From Sphingobacterium thalpophilum (GTDB lineage: Bacteria; Bacteroidota; Bacteroidia; Sphingobacteriales; Sphingobacteriaceae): a stretch of DNA of 64,000 bases. The stretch covers positions 1,054,001 through 1,118,000 of the forward strand of contig NZ_CP151087.1 in the NCBI RefSeq assembly GCF_038396785.1, given 5' to 3'. Numbering within the stretch: position 1 is the stretch's first letter; each line of letters starts with the position of its first letter. The notes below the pieces were generated by a model. It did no database searches. It was not told where the DNA came from and saw only the letters and a program-made list of their open reading frames with translations. A program made the translations under genes and the position numbers. Positions 36,764-46,452 of the stretch are shown in pieces.

Positions 36764-37441
36764 TTAGAGGAACGATTTGATATGATCGTTGTAGCCATAA
36801 ATCACCAAAATATCTCCTTCCCGCAATCGCGTATCCGGACGAGGAATACCATGGAGTACTGTGGTTACAACACTTTTTCCAAATGAAGTCTTTTTTTCCG
36901 TATTTTTTAATATCGTAAGCACTAATAGTTCATACTTTTCTCGGAAACCGATCTCCTGAATCGTTTGTCCTACATATTTTTTAGGGACGATGGCTTCTAC
37001 AATCGAATAATTACTATTAAGTTCAAAAGAATCTACAAACCCGGTCATACACAAGCGCTTGGACCACCGTTCTGCAGACTCTTCTTCCGGATGAGCTATC
37101 TCTGACACCCCTAGCGCACCTAGTACTTTTTCATGCAGTCTGTTTACGGCCCTACTGATCAGGCGTTTCACGTTAGCCTCTTTACACAAAGCACTGACCA
37201 TAATATTGGCACCTTCATCCTCACCGATCGCGACGACCACAACATCCGTATTTTTTAACGGTAAAGAGTGAAAAGCCGTTTCGTCGGTTGCGTCCAAACA
37301 AATCGTATGTGTAATCTTTTCCTTCAATGCCGTCACTTTAGCGATCTGACGATCAACACCTATTACTTCATTGCCTTGTGCAGTGAGCTTTTCTGCCAGA
37401 GAAGCTCCAAAATTCCCCAATCCTAAAATGATAAATTTCAT
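36764..37441 (-). CDS. ktrA: KtrA/TrkA-type potassium uptake regulatory subunit
   Basis: The 225-residue RCK protein has an N-terminal nucleotide-binding domain (FIILGLGNFGASLAEKL, then GVDRQ). A C-terminal RCK_C-like domain follows (VGQTIQEIGFREKYELLVLT). It gates the membrane subunit in response to ATP/ADP or NAD(H) in the cytoplasm. The membrane subunit gene at 37514-38896 lies 72 bases upstream on the same strand, so the two form a KtrAB-like system. The length is that of KtrA rather than of the double-domain TrkA. Confidence 0.93.
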   Translation of the reverse strand: MKFIILGLGNFGASLAEKLTAQGNEVIGVDRQIAKVTALKEKITHTICLDATDETAFHSLPLKNTDVVVVAIGEDEGANIMVSALCKEANVKRLISRAVNRLHEKVLGALGVSEIAHPEEESAERWSKRLCMTGFVDSFELNSNYSIVEAIVPKKYVGQTIQEIGFREKYELLVLTILKNTEKKTSFGKSVVTTVLHGIPRPDTRLREGDILVIYGYNDHIKSFL

Positions 37442-37513
37442 TCTTGTATGTTCTTTACAAATTATACGTACATCCCTTCCTATAGTTATTAAAACTAATA
37501 CGGGAACCTTTAC

Positions 37514-38896
37514 CTAATATATTGTCAATTCTTCTTCAGCATATCGATAGTGCGTATAGCGCGCCTTTTTGATAAAAGCGATTAATACCGATAGCATGGT
37601 TACTCGTCCAATAAACATCAAAAGAATTAATATGACTTTGCTTCCTTCCGCCAGATCACCTGTAACTCCCAAAGAAAGGCCAACGGTACTGTATGCCGAA
37701 AAACATTCAAATGCGATCTCTAACAAAGGCCGATTGCGCTCAAAAAATGAAATTGCGTATACTCCCATCCCTATAATTATAAGCGAGAGAAACATCGTAG
37801 CAAAAGCACGCTGAATTGAGATCCCTGCTATTTCGCGTCTAAATATTTCAGTTCGGTCTTTCCCTTTTGCCAAGCTGATCGCATTCAGTATGGCGAGCGC
37901 AAATGTACTCGTTTTTATCCCCCCGCCTGTGGAGTTTGGCGATGCTCCTATCCACATTAATAGCATAATAAACAAAATGCTTGAAAAATGCAGCTGTGCA
38001 AAATCAATACTGTTGAAGCCTGCCGTTCGCGGTGTTGTCGCCGTTGCGAAAGCTACTACCCATTTTCCTATACCACTATGATCAGCAAAAACATGATTAT
38101 ATTCGGAGATAAAGAGCACCAAAGTCGCAAACGCAGTGATACAAGACGTCGTGATCAGGTTGAGCTTGCTGTTAATGGTCATTACCCAAGGACGGTAATA
38201 ATTTTCCTTCGTTGTCCATTTATGGAACAACCTATTTATCAAGTGTTTGATATATTTAAGTACATTTATAACAATTGGAAATCCTAAACCGCCAAATATA
38301 TATATACTGGCTACCGCCAGTTGGAACCCATAATTATAATAAACCTGTTGATGCATCAGGCCATTTGACAACGTCGAAAAACCAGCGTTGCAGAACGAAG
38401 ACACCGAATGAAATACAGCAATAAAAATGCGTTCGGCAGTACCTGCCCCGTTAAAATCATCCATAGTCCAAAAGATGACGGCAGCACCGACAGCTTCTAT
38501 TCCGAATGTAATTGCGATCGTGCGCTTGAGTAAAGTAAATACTTCACCCAGTCGTTGCGTGTTCGAGAAATCCCGTATGGCAAGCTGATTTTCATAACTG
38601 CTTCCCCCTTTTAAAAAATAGGCGAAAAGACCAGCAAAAGATAGTATTCCTATTCCACCAGCTTGAATCAGCAATAAAATAAAAACTTGGCCCCAGCCAG
38701 TGAAATGGGTAGCTGTGTCAACAACAACAAGCCCTGTAACACAAACTGCACTCGTTGCAGTGAAAAGCGAATCAGTCCAGGAGATTGGTTTATTAAGGGC
38801 AATGGGAAGTTTCAACAACATAGTTCCCATAACAATCAATGCCAAGAAACTAAAGATGAACAATTGCGCCGGATTATAGAATCGTTTTTTGATCAA
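37514..38896 (-). CDS. ktrB: KtrB/TrkH-type potassium transporter membrane subunit
   Basis: The 460-residue protein has four pseudo-repeats, each with a selectivity filter glycine: TSAVCVTGL, SVSSFCNAGF, ATTPRTAGFN and FSAYSTVGLS. The length matches KtrB (about 450) better than TrkH (about 485). With KtrA it imports K+, often coupled to Na+, as the first response to osmotic upshift. Its neighbours are other ion carriers. The region 38897-39127 before the divergent AGCS gene is AT-rich and shows no gene. Confidence 0.94.
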   Translation of the reverse strand: MIKKRFYNPAQLFIFSFLALIVMGTMLLKLPIALNKPISWTDSLFTATSAVCVTGLVVVDTATHFTGWGQVFILLLIQAGGIGILSFAGLFAYFLKGGSSYENQLAIRDFSNTQRLGEVFTLLKRTIAITFGIEAVGAAVIFWTMDDFNGAGTAERIFIAVFHSVSSFCNAGFSTLSNGLMHQQVYYNYGFQLAVASIYIFGGLGFPIVINVLKYIKHLINRLFHKWTTKENYYRPWVMTINSKLNLITTSCITAFATLVLFISEYNHVFADHSGIGKWVVAFATATTPRTAGFNSIDFAQLHFSSILFIMLLMWIGASPNSTGGGIKTSTFALAILNAISLAKGKDRTEIFRREIAGISIQRAFATMFLSLIIIGMGVYAISFFERNRPLLEIAFECFSAYSTVGLSLGVTGDLAEGSKVILILLMFIGRVTMLSVLIAFIKKARYTHYRYAEEELTIY

Positions 38897-39127
38897 AATA
38901 TTTTAAGGTATACCGGTAAAATTAAAAAAAATAAATTATCCGGCGCAAGCCGGAAACGATATAAAAATTTTCAATAGCAAAAATATTCCTTGTAGATGCG
39001 GCAAAGGACACATATAAATTATACGTATTAGATATTTAAAATACATAAACAAAATCTATTCGATATTTAAAGCAGCCTTGGCTGGTTTTCCCTACTTTTA
39101 GCCAGCCTACGAATTCAATGATACAAC

Positions 39128-40585
39128 ATGGACGTAATAATCAATAAAATTTATGATATCATCTGGAGTGATGCACTTGTCTACCTCTGTCTGCTGACGG
39201 GCATCTACTTTACGGTACGATTTCGCTGCCCGCAGCTTATGCAGATAAGAGAAATGGTGCGATTGCTTTTTAATGGAAACAGTTCCGACAAAGGCATCTC
39301 TTCGTTTCAGGCCTTTTCACTTGCTATTTCGGGGCGTGTTGGCACAGGCAATATCGCTGGCGTCGCTACAGCGATTGCTATGGGCGGCCCAGGAGCTATT
39401 TTTTGGATGTGGGTAATTGCGTTTTTAGGCAGTGCGTCGGCCATTGTCGAAGCTACCCTTGGTCAGATGTATAAAGAGGTCAATGATGGCGAATACCGCG
39501 GCGGACCTGCATTCTATATCCTAAAAGGATTGCGATCCAAGACTTTTGCCTGGACCTTTGCAATCGTGACGATCATCAGCACCGGATTTTTATTGCCCGG
39601 TGTGCAGAGCAACAGTATCAGCGCAGCGGTCGAGTCCGCTTTCCATGTGTCGCCGAGTATCACCGGATTGGCTATTGCCGGGCTACTGGCGATTATTATC
39701 ATCGGTGGAGTAAAGCGGATCAGCACCGTTGCCGAATATGTTGTACCGTTTATGGCTGGCGCCTATATTCTTATGGCTCTAGTTATTATTGCCCTCAATT
39801 TTACGGAGATCCCTGGCGTTATCGCCCTGATAGTAAAATCTGCCTTGAACATGGAAGCTACTTTCGGCGCTATCGCCGGCATGGCAATTTCATGGGGTGT
39901 TAAACGGGGTATCTATAGCAACGAGGCCGGACAGGGCACAGCACCACATGCGGCGGCAGCAGCCGAGGTATCCCATCCGATCAAGCAAGGCCTGGTACAG
40001 GGGTTTTCTGTTTACGTCGACACCATGTTTGTGTGCACCGCAACAGCTTTGATGATTCTCTTTACAGGGCAATATAATGTTGAAAATCCAGCCGGAGGAT
40101 TTCTCGTCCAACATCTTCCGGCGACGGAAATGGGACCCGCCTTTACCCAACAGGCCGTTTCACATCATTTCCCCAGCATTGGAAATGCTTTCGTAGCATT
40201 GGCGCTGGCCTTTTTTGCGTTCACGACCATTATGGCTTATTACTATATCGCCGAAACCAACATCAGCTTTGTTAGCCGAAAAAAACAACATAAAACCGTG
40301 CTTATCTGGATTCTGCGACTGCTCATATTAGTATCTACCTATGTCGGATGTATCAGTACAGCCAAATCTGCCTGGACCCTGGGGGACATTGGTGTCGGGC
40401 TTATGGCTTGGCTCAACCTGATTGCAATACTCCTGCTTCACAAAAAAGTTGTCGCTATTTATGCAGACTATCGCGAGCAGCAGAAGTCCAAGAAAGACCC
40501 TGTATTCGACAATTCCAAATTTCAGTTTCCGAACATGGACCTATGGTCCAAAAACAACATGCAACACGATGAGCCAATTGATTAA
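39128..40585 (+). CDS. AGCS-family sodium:alanine/glycine symporter
   Basis: The 485-residue carrier has ten to eleven membrane helices. AGCS motifs include SGRVGTGNIAGVATAIAMGG, PGAIFWMWVIAFLG, EATLGQMYK and SNEAGQGTAPHAAAAA. The family imports small amino acids with Na+. The last 17 bases overlap the start of nhaA in another frame, so the two are translationally linked. Na+ taken up here could be exported by NhaA. The substrate (Ala, Gly or Gln) cannot be set from sequence alone. Confidence 0.93.
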   Translation: MDVIINKIYDIIWSDALVYLCLLTGIYFTVRFRCPQLMQIREMVRLLFNGNSSDKGISSFQAFSLAISGRVGTGNIAGVATAIAMGGPGAIFWMWVIAFLGSASAIVEATLGQMYKEVNDGEYRGGPAFYILKGLRSKTFAWTFAIVTIISTGFLLPGVQSNSISAAVESAFHVSPSITGLAIAGLLAIIIIGGVKRISTVAEYVVPFMAGAYILMALVIIALNFTEIPGVIALIVKSALNMEATFGAIAGMAISWGVKRGIYSNEAGQGTAPHAAAAAEVSHPIKQGLVQGFSVYVDTMFVCTATALMILFTGQYNVENPAGGFLVQHLPATEMGPAFTQQAVSHHFPSIGNAFVALALAFFAFTTIMAYYYIAETNISFVSRKKQHKTVLIWILRLLILVSTYVGCISTAKSAWTLGDIGVGLMAWLNLIAILLLHKKVVAIYADYREQQKSKKDPVFDNSKFQFPNMDLWSKNNMQHDEPID

Positions 40586-41744
40586 TCTTACCGTATTTAA
40601 AAATTTTTTCAAGTCAAGTAACGCTGGCGGCATTTTATTATTTATCTGCGTCATTTTATCCCTCATCGTCGCCAATACTGCTGCTGGTCCTGGGCTGCAG
40701 TCATTTTTAGATACACCTATTGGTTTCGATACTGACACCGTACATTTAAAATATAGCATACTGCTTTGGATCAATGATGGATTAATGGCTATCTTTTTTC
40801 TGCTCGTGGGACTGGAGATCAAGCGCGAGATCGTGGAAGGGGAACTCTCCTCGCCCAAACAGGCATCCCTCCCAATCCTCTGCGCTATTGGCGGAGCCAT
40901 TGTTCCGGCGCTCATCTTTTTAAGCTTCAATTCAGGGCAGGCGACAGCAGGTGGCTGGGGTATACCCATGGCGACAGATATCGCCTTTGCATTAGCCGTA
41001 ATCGGTATGCTAGGTAACCGGATTCCAGCAAGTTTAAAGGTATTTTTGGCCGCTTTGGCTATCGTGGACGATCTGATCGCCATTTTGGTGATTGCTTTTT
41101 TCTATTCTTCAGGTATTGAAACCACCTACTTACTGTATGCAGGTATCGGTATGGTTATTCTGTTTGTCATGAACCGCATGAATATACAAAACCCCTATCT
41201 GTATCTGATACCAGGTGTATTTATCTGGTATTTTATTCATCATTCGGGTATACATGCTACTATTGCTGGTGTGATGGTGGCGATGACTATCCCGACCAAT
41301 GACACAGATGTTGAGTCGCCCTTAGAACGTCTGGAGCATGCGCTTGTCAAGCCTGTCAATTTTTTTATTATACCCTTATTTGCATTTGCCAATACCAATA
41401 TCAGCATTGAAAGCGAGATGCTTACAGGATTGGTCGCTCCGATGGGCCTGGGTATTAGCCTTGGCTTATTACTGGGCAAGCCGTTGGGCATTTTAATCAT
41501 GACTTTTGTCTGCTCTAAACTGGGGATTAGTAGTCTCCCGGAAGGAAGCTCATTTAAACATATCCTGGGTGTAGGCTTATTGGCTGGAATTGGCTTTACG
41601 ATGTCTATATTTATTTCCATCCTGTCCTTCAGCGACGCGCTGCATATCAAAGAAGCGAAGTTATCGATTCTGCTGACCTCACTGCTGGCGGGAATTTTAG
41701 GTTATTTGGTATTGTCGGTGTTCGGCAAAAAAAGTCGTATATAA
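40569..41744 (+). CDS. nhaA: NhaA-type Na+/H+ antiporter
   Basis: The 391-residue antiporter has the functional aspartates visible: the pair in LAIVDDLIAILV, equivalent to E. coli Asp163/164, and MATDIAFALAVIGMLG around the Asp133 position. It extrudes Na+ in exchange for protons and is activated at alkaline pH. The start is the ATG at 40569 (MSQLINLTVFKNFF). The open frame extends further 5' into the AGCS gene, but that part is a shadow. The overlap of 17 bases with the Na+ symporter gene implies coupled expression. Confidence 0.94.
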   Translation: MSQLINLTVFKNFFKSSNAGGILLFICVILSLIVANTAAGPGLQSFLDTPIGFDTDTVHLKYSILLWINDGLMAIFFLLVGLEIKREIVEGELSSPKQASLPILCAIGGAIVPALIFLSFNSGQATAGGWGIPMATDIAFALAVIGMLGNRIPASLKVFLAALAIVDDLIAILVIAFFYSSGIETTYLLYAGIGMVILFVMNRMNIQNPYLYLIPGVFIWYFIHHSGIHATIAGVMVAMTIPTNDTDVESPLERLEHALVKPVNFFIIPLFAFANTNISIESEMLTGLVAPMGLGISLGLLLGKPLGILIMTFVCSKLGISSLPEGSSFKHILGVGLLAGIGFTMSIFISILSFSDALHIKEAKLSILLTSLLAGILGYLVLSVFGKKSRI

Positions 41745-41876
41745 GCCTTTTTATGTAACAATACGTTAGTATTAATACCTACTATAAGACGATACAAATT
41801 ATTTGCTTGCAATAATGACTATATTGGCGCACGCTACTTCATCTGTCCGTAAGTTAGTGTGCTGAATAGTTCAAAA

Positions 41877-43676
41877 ATGGCAAATTTTAAAAAGACTTTT
41901 TATAAAAAAATTGACCATATCAACCAATGGCGTATGAGAAAAGTTTCGAATCGGAACTTTATCATCATCTTGGCCTTTTTGGTCGGTATTGTTGGCGGGC
42001 TCATGGCATCCGTTTTAAAAAGACTGACTCATTTTATTGCGACAAGTATCCAGAACGATATTGACTGGAAATTAAAGTATTCTTTGTATCTGGTTTTTCC
42101 GTTGATCGGTATTCTGCTGAGTGTATTATTTGTCCGAAAATTTATCAAAGGCAAAAAAATAGAACATGGTATAACGCCGATTATTTATGCGATCAGCCGA
42201 AAAGGAAGCCGACTGGATCCCAGTAATATTTATTCACAGGTGGTGACTTCAGCCATCACCGTTGGCTTTGGAGGTTCCTGTGGTTTGGAGGCTCCCGTTG
42301 CCTTGGGCGGATCTTCTATTGGTTCAAATATTGCGCGTTTTTTTGGATTACAATATAAAGAAGTGACCATGCTACTGGCCTGCGGTGCAGCTGCAGGTAT
42401 TGCTGGTGCATTTAATAGTCCTTTGGCAGGAATGATCTTTGCCATTGAAATTCTGCTACCCGAATTTTCCATTCCTGTTTTTATTCCACTGCTAATTTCC
42501 TCTGCAATGGCATCGGTGGTTTCGCGGCTGCTCTACAGTGAACCCCTATTTACGAACTTTAATTCCTACTGGCAGGTATCCGCCTTATTCTTCTACCTGC
42601 TAATGGCTGTACTGATAGGCTTATACACCGTATATTTTGCGCGCGTATCTGTTGTTGTAAACCAATGGTTTCGGAAAATCAAAAATCCTTATAACAAGGT
42701 ATGGGTGAGCGGTGTTGCTTTGGGTCTTATGATCCTAATATTTCCTGCGCTATACGGCGAGGGCTATCTGACCATACAGCAAATTTTGAATGGGCAGTTC
42801 AACGCAATTGTCAAAAATAGTTTATTCTCCGAATACCATAATATCGGCTTCGTTGTTTTTGGATACACGCTATTGACGCTCTTCGGAAAATCATTTGCCG
42901 CACTCTTTACTCTTAATGGAGGTGGCAATGGTGGCGTTTTTGGTCCAAGCTTGGTGATGGGAGGACTCTTGGGGTTTGCATTTTCTTATGGGATCAATCT
43001 GACAGGGCTTGCAGAGCTAAACGTTCCTAATTTTGTTGTAGCTGGTATGGCCGGCGCCCTGAGCGGCATTATGCATGCGCCTTTGACCGGTATGTTCCTT
43101 ATTGCGGAGGTGACCGGTGGCTATACATTGATGGTCCCTTTGATGCTTGTCTGCTCGATATCTTACCTCATCAATAGAACAATGCTCAAGCATTCGATCT
43201 ATACCAAAGTGCTCGCAGAATCAGGTGATTTGATCTCTTATGAAGATAAAGATCGTTCCGTATTAAGCATGATGCGCATCAAATACGTTTTGGAAACGAA
43301 CTTTGTGATTTTGCGTCCTGATGAAACCCCTAAATCTAGACAGCACGATATTATTCATAGCAAAAGAAATATATTTCCCATTGTGAGCCACGATGGCAAA
43401 TTCATCGGAATAGTCAACAGCGAATATTTATTCTCGATTCTACTTGGTGAATTGGATGGTCTGGATACAACATTTGAAAAATTGGCTCAAAAGCCCAATG
43501 ATATCGTTGTTATTCATGAAAGTATGGAATCTGTGATGTCAAAAATGAACAAAGAAGACACCTGGATCCTTCCGGTGCTTGGACCTGAGCAAAAATATCT
43601 GGGCTTTGTATCCAAATCTAGTGTATTCAATAAATACCGAGCACTGCTAATCCGCCAAGGGCATTACCTCGAATAG
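41877..43676 (+). CDS. ClC-family chloride channel/transporter with CBS domains
   Basis: The 599-residue protein has ClC selectivity motifs: GGSCGLEAPVALGGSSIGSN, with the gating glutamate in GLEAP, and GGGNGGVFGPSLVMGG. A C-terminal CBS pair covers roughly residues 455-590 (VLETNFVILRPDE and IFPIVSHDGKFIGIVNSE). The family moves Cl- across the inner membrane, as channel or Cl-/H+ exchanger. The ATG at 41877 (MANFKKTF) is preferred over the GTG at 41859. It follows nhaA by about 130 bases. Confidence 0.93.
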   Translation: MANFKKTFYKKIDHINQWRMRKVSNRNFIIILAFLVGIVGGLMASVLKRLTHFIATSIQNDIDWKLKYSLYLVFPLIGILLSVLFVRKFIKGKKIEHGITPIIYAISRKGSRLDPSNIYSQVVTSAITVGFGGSCGLEAPVALGGSSIGSNIARFFGLQYKEVTMLLACGAAAGIAGAFNSPLAGMIFAIEILLPEFSIPVFIPLLISSAMASVVSRLLYSEPLFTNFNSYWQVSALFFYLLMAVLIGLYTVYFARVSVVVNQWFRKIKNPYNKVWVSGVALGLMILIFPALYGEGYLTIQQILNGQFNAIVKNSLFSEYHNIGFVVFGYTLLTLFGKSFAALFTLNGGGNGGVFGPSLVMGGLLGFAFSYGINLTGLAELNVPNFVVAGMAGALSGIMHAPLTGMFLIAEVTGGYTLMVPLMLVCSISYLINRTMLKHSIYTKVLAESGDLISYEDKDRSVLSMMRIKYVLETNFVILRPDETPKSRQHDIIHSKRNIFPIVSHDGKFIGIVNSEYLFSILLGELDGLDTTFEKLAQKPNDIVVIHESMESVMSKMNKEDTWILPVLGPEQKYLGFVSKSSVFNKYRALLIRQGHYLE

Positions 43677-43910
43677 GAAACAATAACCGTCCAATTAAGT
43701 TTAACAATAGATTTCTTTCGGTAACTTTATTGTATTGTCTGCTTCAGGTAAAAAAGTACCGCTGTCTAAAAATTCTCCATGGATGTTTATGGAATTCCAT
43801 CTCTAGACATATCTTACCAATAACGAAGCAAAGATCCTCAATTTTAAATTGATCAAAAACCAATTCGGACCTTTACATCGTATATTAAAAAACAAGAATG
43901 GAGAAACGCT

Positions 43911-44552
43911 ATGAAACAGGTATTTTTATTATTATTACTAGGATTAGGCTTATTTATGCTCAGCAAATTTGGCTTTTCACAGAAAACTGGTGATTCCAAA
44001 ATAATTAAAAAACAAGCTATGAACCCTACTGGCGAGAAAGATCAGGTTATTTATATGGCACGCAAAGCCAATCCTTCCCCCACCAAAGATACAGTTGTGT
44101 CAGCAACTTACAAAAGAAAGTACCAGAGCACACTCAAAAAAGAACTTACACCCCTGCAATATGATGTAACGCAACATCAGGCAACCGAGCGTGCCTTTGA
44201 TAACGCATATAATGATGAGTTCAGAGATGGCATTTATGTGGATATTACTACAGGAGAGCCACTATTTGTCTCGACCGACAAGTTTGAATCAGGCTGTGGA
44301 TGGCCCAGCTTTTCCAAACCGATTAATCCAGACTTAGTCGACGAATTAGTTGATAACTCCCACGGCATGCGTCGCACGGAAGTGCGTAGTAAAACCGGAG
44401 ACGCTCATCTGGGACATGTCTTTGATGATGGCCCTGCCGACAAAGGCGGTCTACGCTATTGCATCAACAGTGCATCTCTTGAATTTGTGCCTAAAGAAGA
44501 AATGAAGGCCAAGGGGTATGAAAAATATCTGGCCTTACTTGACAAGAAATAA
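43911..44552 (+). CDS. msrB: Exported peptide-methionine (R)-S-oxide reductase MsrB
   Basis: The 213-residue protein has a signal peptide ([20 protein letters not shown]) and a spacer of about 70 residues. The MsrB domain reads [33 protein letters not shown] and [13 protein letters not shown]. The catalytic Cys is in RYCINS and the resolving Cys in SGCGWPSF. The zinc-binding CxxC pairs are absent, as in one MsrB class. It repairs methionine sulfoxide in envelope proteins, useful under oxidative or chlorine stress. A strong terminator follows at 44584-44611. Confidence 0.93.
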   Translation: MKQVFLLLLLGLGLFMLSKFGFSQKTGDSKIIKKQAMNPTGEKDQVIYMARKANPSPTKDTVVSATYKRKYQSTLKKELTPLQYDVTQHQATERAFDNAYNDEFRDGIYVDITTGEPLFVSTDKFESGCGWPSFSKPINPDLVDELVDNSHGMRRTEVRSKTGDAHLGHVFDDGPADKGGLRYCINSASLEFVPKEEMKAKGYEKYLALLDKK

Positions 44553-44583
44553 AAATAATCGCTTAAACGAACCTTAGCAAAAA

Positions 44584-44611
44584 ACTGATGCAGGTCTGCA
44601 TCAGTTTTTTT
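44584..44611 (+). terminator. Rho-independent terminator of msrB
   Basis: A 9-bp perfect stem (ACTGATGCA 44584-44592 and TGCATCAGT 44597-44605) closes on GGTC and is followed by seven Ts. Confidence 0.9.
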
Positions 44612-44731
44612 GTGCGCTGCGAGTGCAAATTTTTTATTAAATTTAGTTAATTATCGCCGCATGGTAACCTTTTTAAAGCTTTCACCCAGCGGTAACAGCA
44701 ATCATTTTTAAGCCTTTTGATATAACTCCAG

Positions 44732-45199
44732 ATGATAAAATTATGTAAAGTGCTAGTCCTCTTATCCATTTTCCTTGTTTTTGTACAATGTATGGGCAGT
44801 GAACATGACCCTTCGGAGAACTTCGACTGGTTACTGGGCAAATGGCAGCGTACCAACGAAACGCCAGGTAAAAAGACCTTTGAATATTGGGTCAAAATTA
44901 ACGATGCTGAATATGCAGGCTTGGCCTTTACGCTACACAACAACGATACGGTCAATCAGGAAAAAATGGCGCTACTGAAATCCGATGGAAACTGGCAATT
45001 AAAAGTGAAAACAACCGATGAAAAGGATTTCATCGCCTTTGAAATGACCATGCAGAAAGACGGGCTATTCGAATGCAATAATGACTCCCTACCCTTCCCA
45101 AAAAAGATTACCTACTGGCGGGATGGCGAAAAGCTAAAGGCAAATGTAGCCGGCGACAGCCTGCAGATTCCTTTTGAATTCAGCAAAATCAAAAAATAA
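44732..45199 (+). CDS. DUF6265-like lipoprotein, copy 2 (intact)
   Basis: The 155-residue protein has an intact lipoprotein signal (LVLLSIFLVFVQC, Cys20). The mature domain, from SENFDWLLGKWQRTNE to NVAGDSLQIPFEFSK, suggests a small lipocalin-like beta barrel. The paralogue at 24704-25171 is very similar but has a TAG inside its signal peptide. Some non-coding similarity also surrounds the two copies. The function is unknown. It is convergent with the GH105 gene, whose stop lies 30 bases away. Confidence 0.85.
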   Translation: MIKLCKVLVLLSIFLVFVQCMGSEHDPSENFDWLLGKWQRTNETPGKKTFEYWVKINDAEYAGLAFTLHNNDTVNQEKMALLKSDGNWQLKVKTTDEKDFIAFEMTMQKDGLFECNNDSLPFPKKITYWRDGEKLKANVAGDSLQIPFEFSKIKK

Positions 45200-45228
45200 T
45201 CTGTTCAAACTGCCAGCCGGTCAAAAAC

Positions 45229-46338
45229 CTAAGGGGTGCTTCCCTCCAGCAATGCATTGATACACCACATATAGGCCGCCTGCCCATGATAATCACCAGT
45301 ATGGCGAGGGCGGTCATAATAATACTGTTTATCGTTCTTTTTATTGGTACCTACGCAGATTTCCGACACTGCCCCCTGATCGTCCACATATTTTGCAAGC
45401 GCCAGCCAAGCCCTGCGGGCAACGGGACCATACTGATTATCACTTAGCCAGCCCTGCTTTACACCCGATATGATCGCATAGGCAAACATCGCCGAACCGG
45501 AGGTTTCTGCCCAGCAGTCTGCCTCGTCTATCAACTGATTCCACATACCGCTCTTGCGCTGCTGTTTTTTCAGGCTCTTCATCATCGTCAGGTAGCCCTT
45601 TAATATACGGGGTCGACTGGGATGATCCTTCGGAAGCATACGCAGCAATTCAGTCATACCCGCGGCCATCCAACCATTGCCTCGCCCCCAGTAGTAAGGG
45701 ACATCGGGTGCATGGTAGAACAGTCCGTTTGGACGCTGCAGCTCATCCAGATAAAGTACCATCTCCCGGGCTGCACGGTCCAGGTATTCGGCTTTGCCCG
45801 TTGCTTTAAAAGCAGCGGCCTGCACGATCGTGATCATGTACATATCGTCGATCCAGAGACGGGTCTGCCAGGAGTATCCTTTTTCCGCCCAGGCCTTCCC
45901 TTCCTGACTGGCATTTTGCGGAAGTTCCCATTGCGTATCGGCATAGGGCAAGCCCAGGTCGAGATAGCTTTTCTCTTTGGTCAGCTGGTAAAGCCGCAAA
46001 GGCAGGCTGCCAAACATATTCAAATCGACATGGTTTTTAATAGGCAGCAGCTGCGGCTCACTTACTGTTAATTTGGTGAATCGCTCTTTCATAGCCTGCA
46101 TCAACTGCTGATCGCCCATTAAATGGGCGTAATTAATGGCTCCCGTCCAATAGAAGGTCTCGGGATAACTGATCCATTTCCCTGCATGCAGCATATGTTT
46201 GCCCGCGATAAAGCGGTGTGCAATGCGATGGCCGACCTCCTTGGGATCCGCCCCAGCAGGAAAATTTGCCAGGTCTGTCTGTGCACTTAAAAATTGAACC
46301 GGGAGAAACAATAAAAACAAAAAGATTTTCTTGATCAT
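45229..46338 (-). CDS. Glycoside hydrolase family 88/105 (unsaturated uronyl hydrolase)
   Basis: The 369-residue exported enzyme begins MIKKIFLFLLFLPVQFLSAQ. The (alpha/alpha)6-barrel signatures of GH105 are visible: RLWIDDMYMITIVQAAAFKA, then YYWGRGNGWMAAGMTELLRM and ADCWAETSGSAMFAYAIISG. The family removes 4,5-unsaturated uronic acids released by polysaccharide lyases, for example from rhamnogalacturonan. It lies about 115 bases after the SusD stop on the same strand, so the locus probably serves an acidic polysaccharide such as pectin. No lyase gene is in the window. Confidence 0.9.
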   Translation of the reverse strand: MIKKIFLFLLFLPVQFLSAQTDLANFPAGADPKEVGHRIAHRFIAGKHMLHAGKWISYPETFYWTGAINYAHLMGDQQLMQAMKERFTKLTVSEPQLLPIKNHVDLNMFGSLPLRLYQLTKEKSYLDLGLPYADTQWELPQNASQEGKAWAEKGYSWQTRLWIDDMYMITIVQAAAFKATGKAEYLDRAAREMVLYLDELQRPNGLFYHAPDVPYYWGRGNGWMAAGMTELLRMLPKDHPSRPRILKGYLTMMKSLKKQQRKSGMWNQLIDEADCWAETSGSAMFAYAIISGVKQGWLSDNQYGPVARRAWLALAKYVDDQGAVSEICVGTNKKNDKQYYYDRPRHTGDYHGQAAYMWCINALLEGSTP

Positions 46339-46452
46339 ACAAACTGGTTTTTATGTAATTACGAACTGGTTTTATCTTATAAAATACGATGTTCAAAGAA
46401 ATCCCGAACCGATCTTCTCTATTAAATATCGGTTGGGGACCTATTAAACGGA

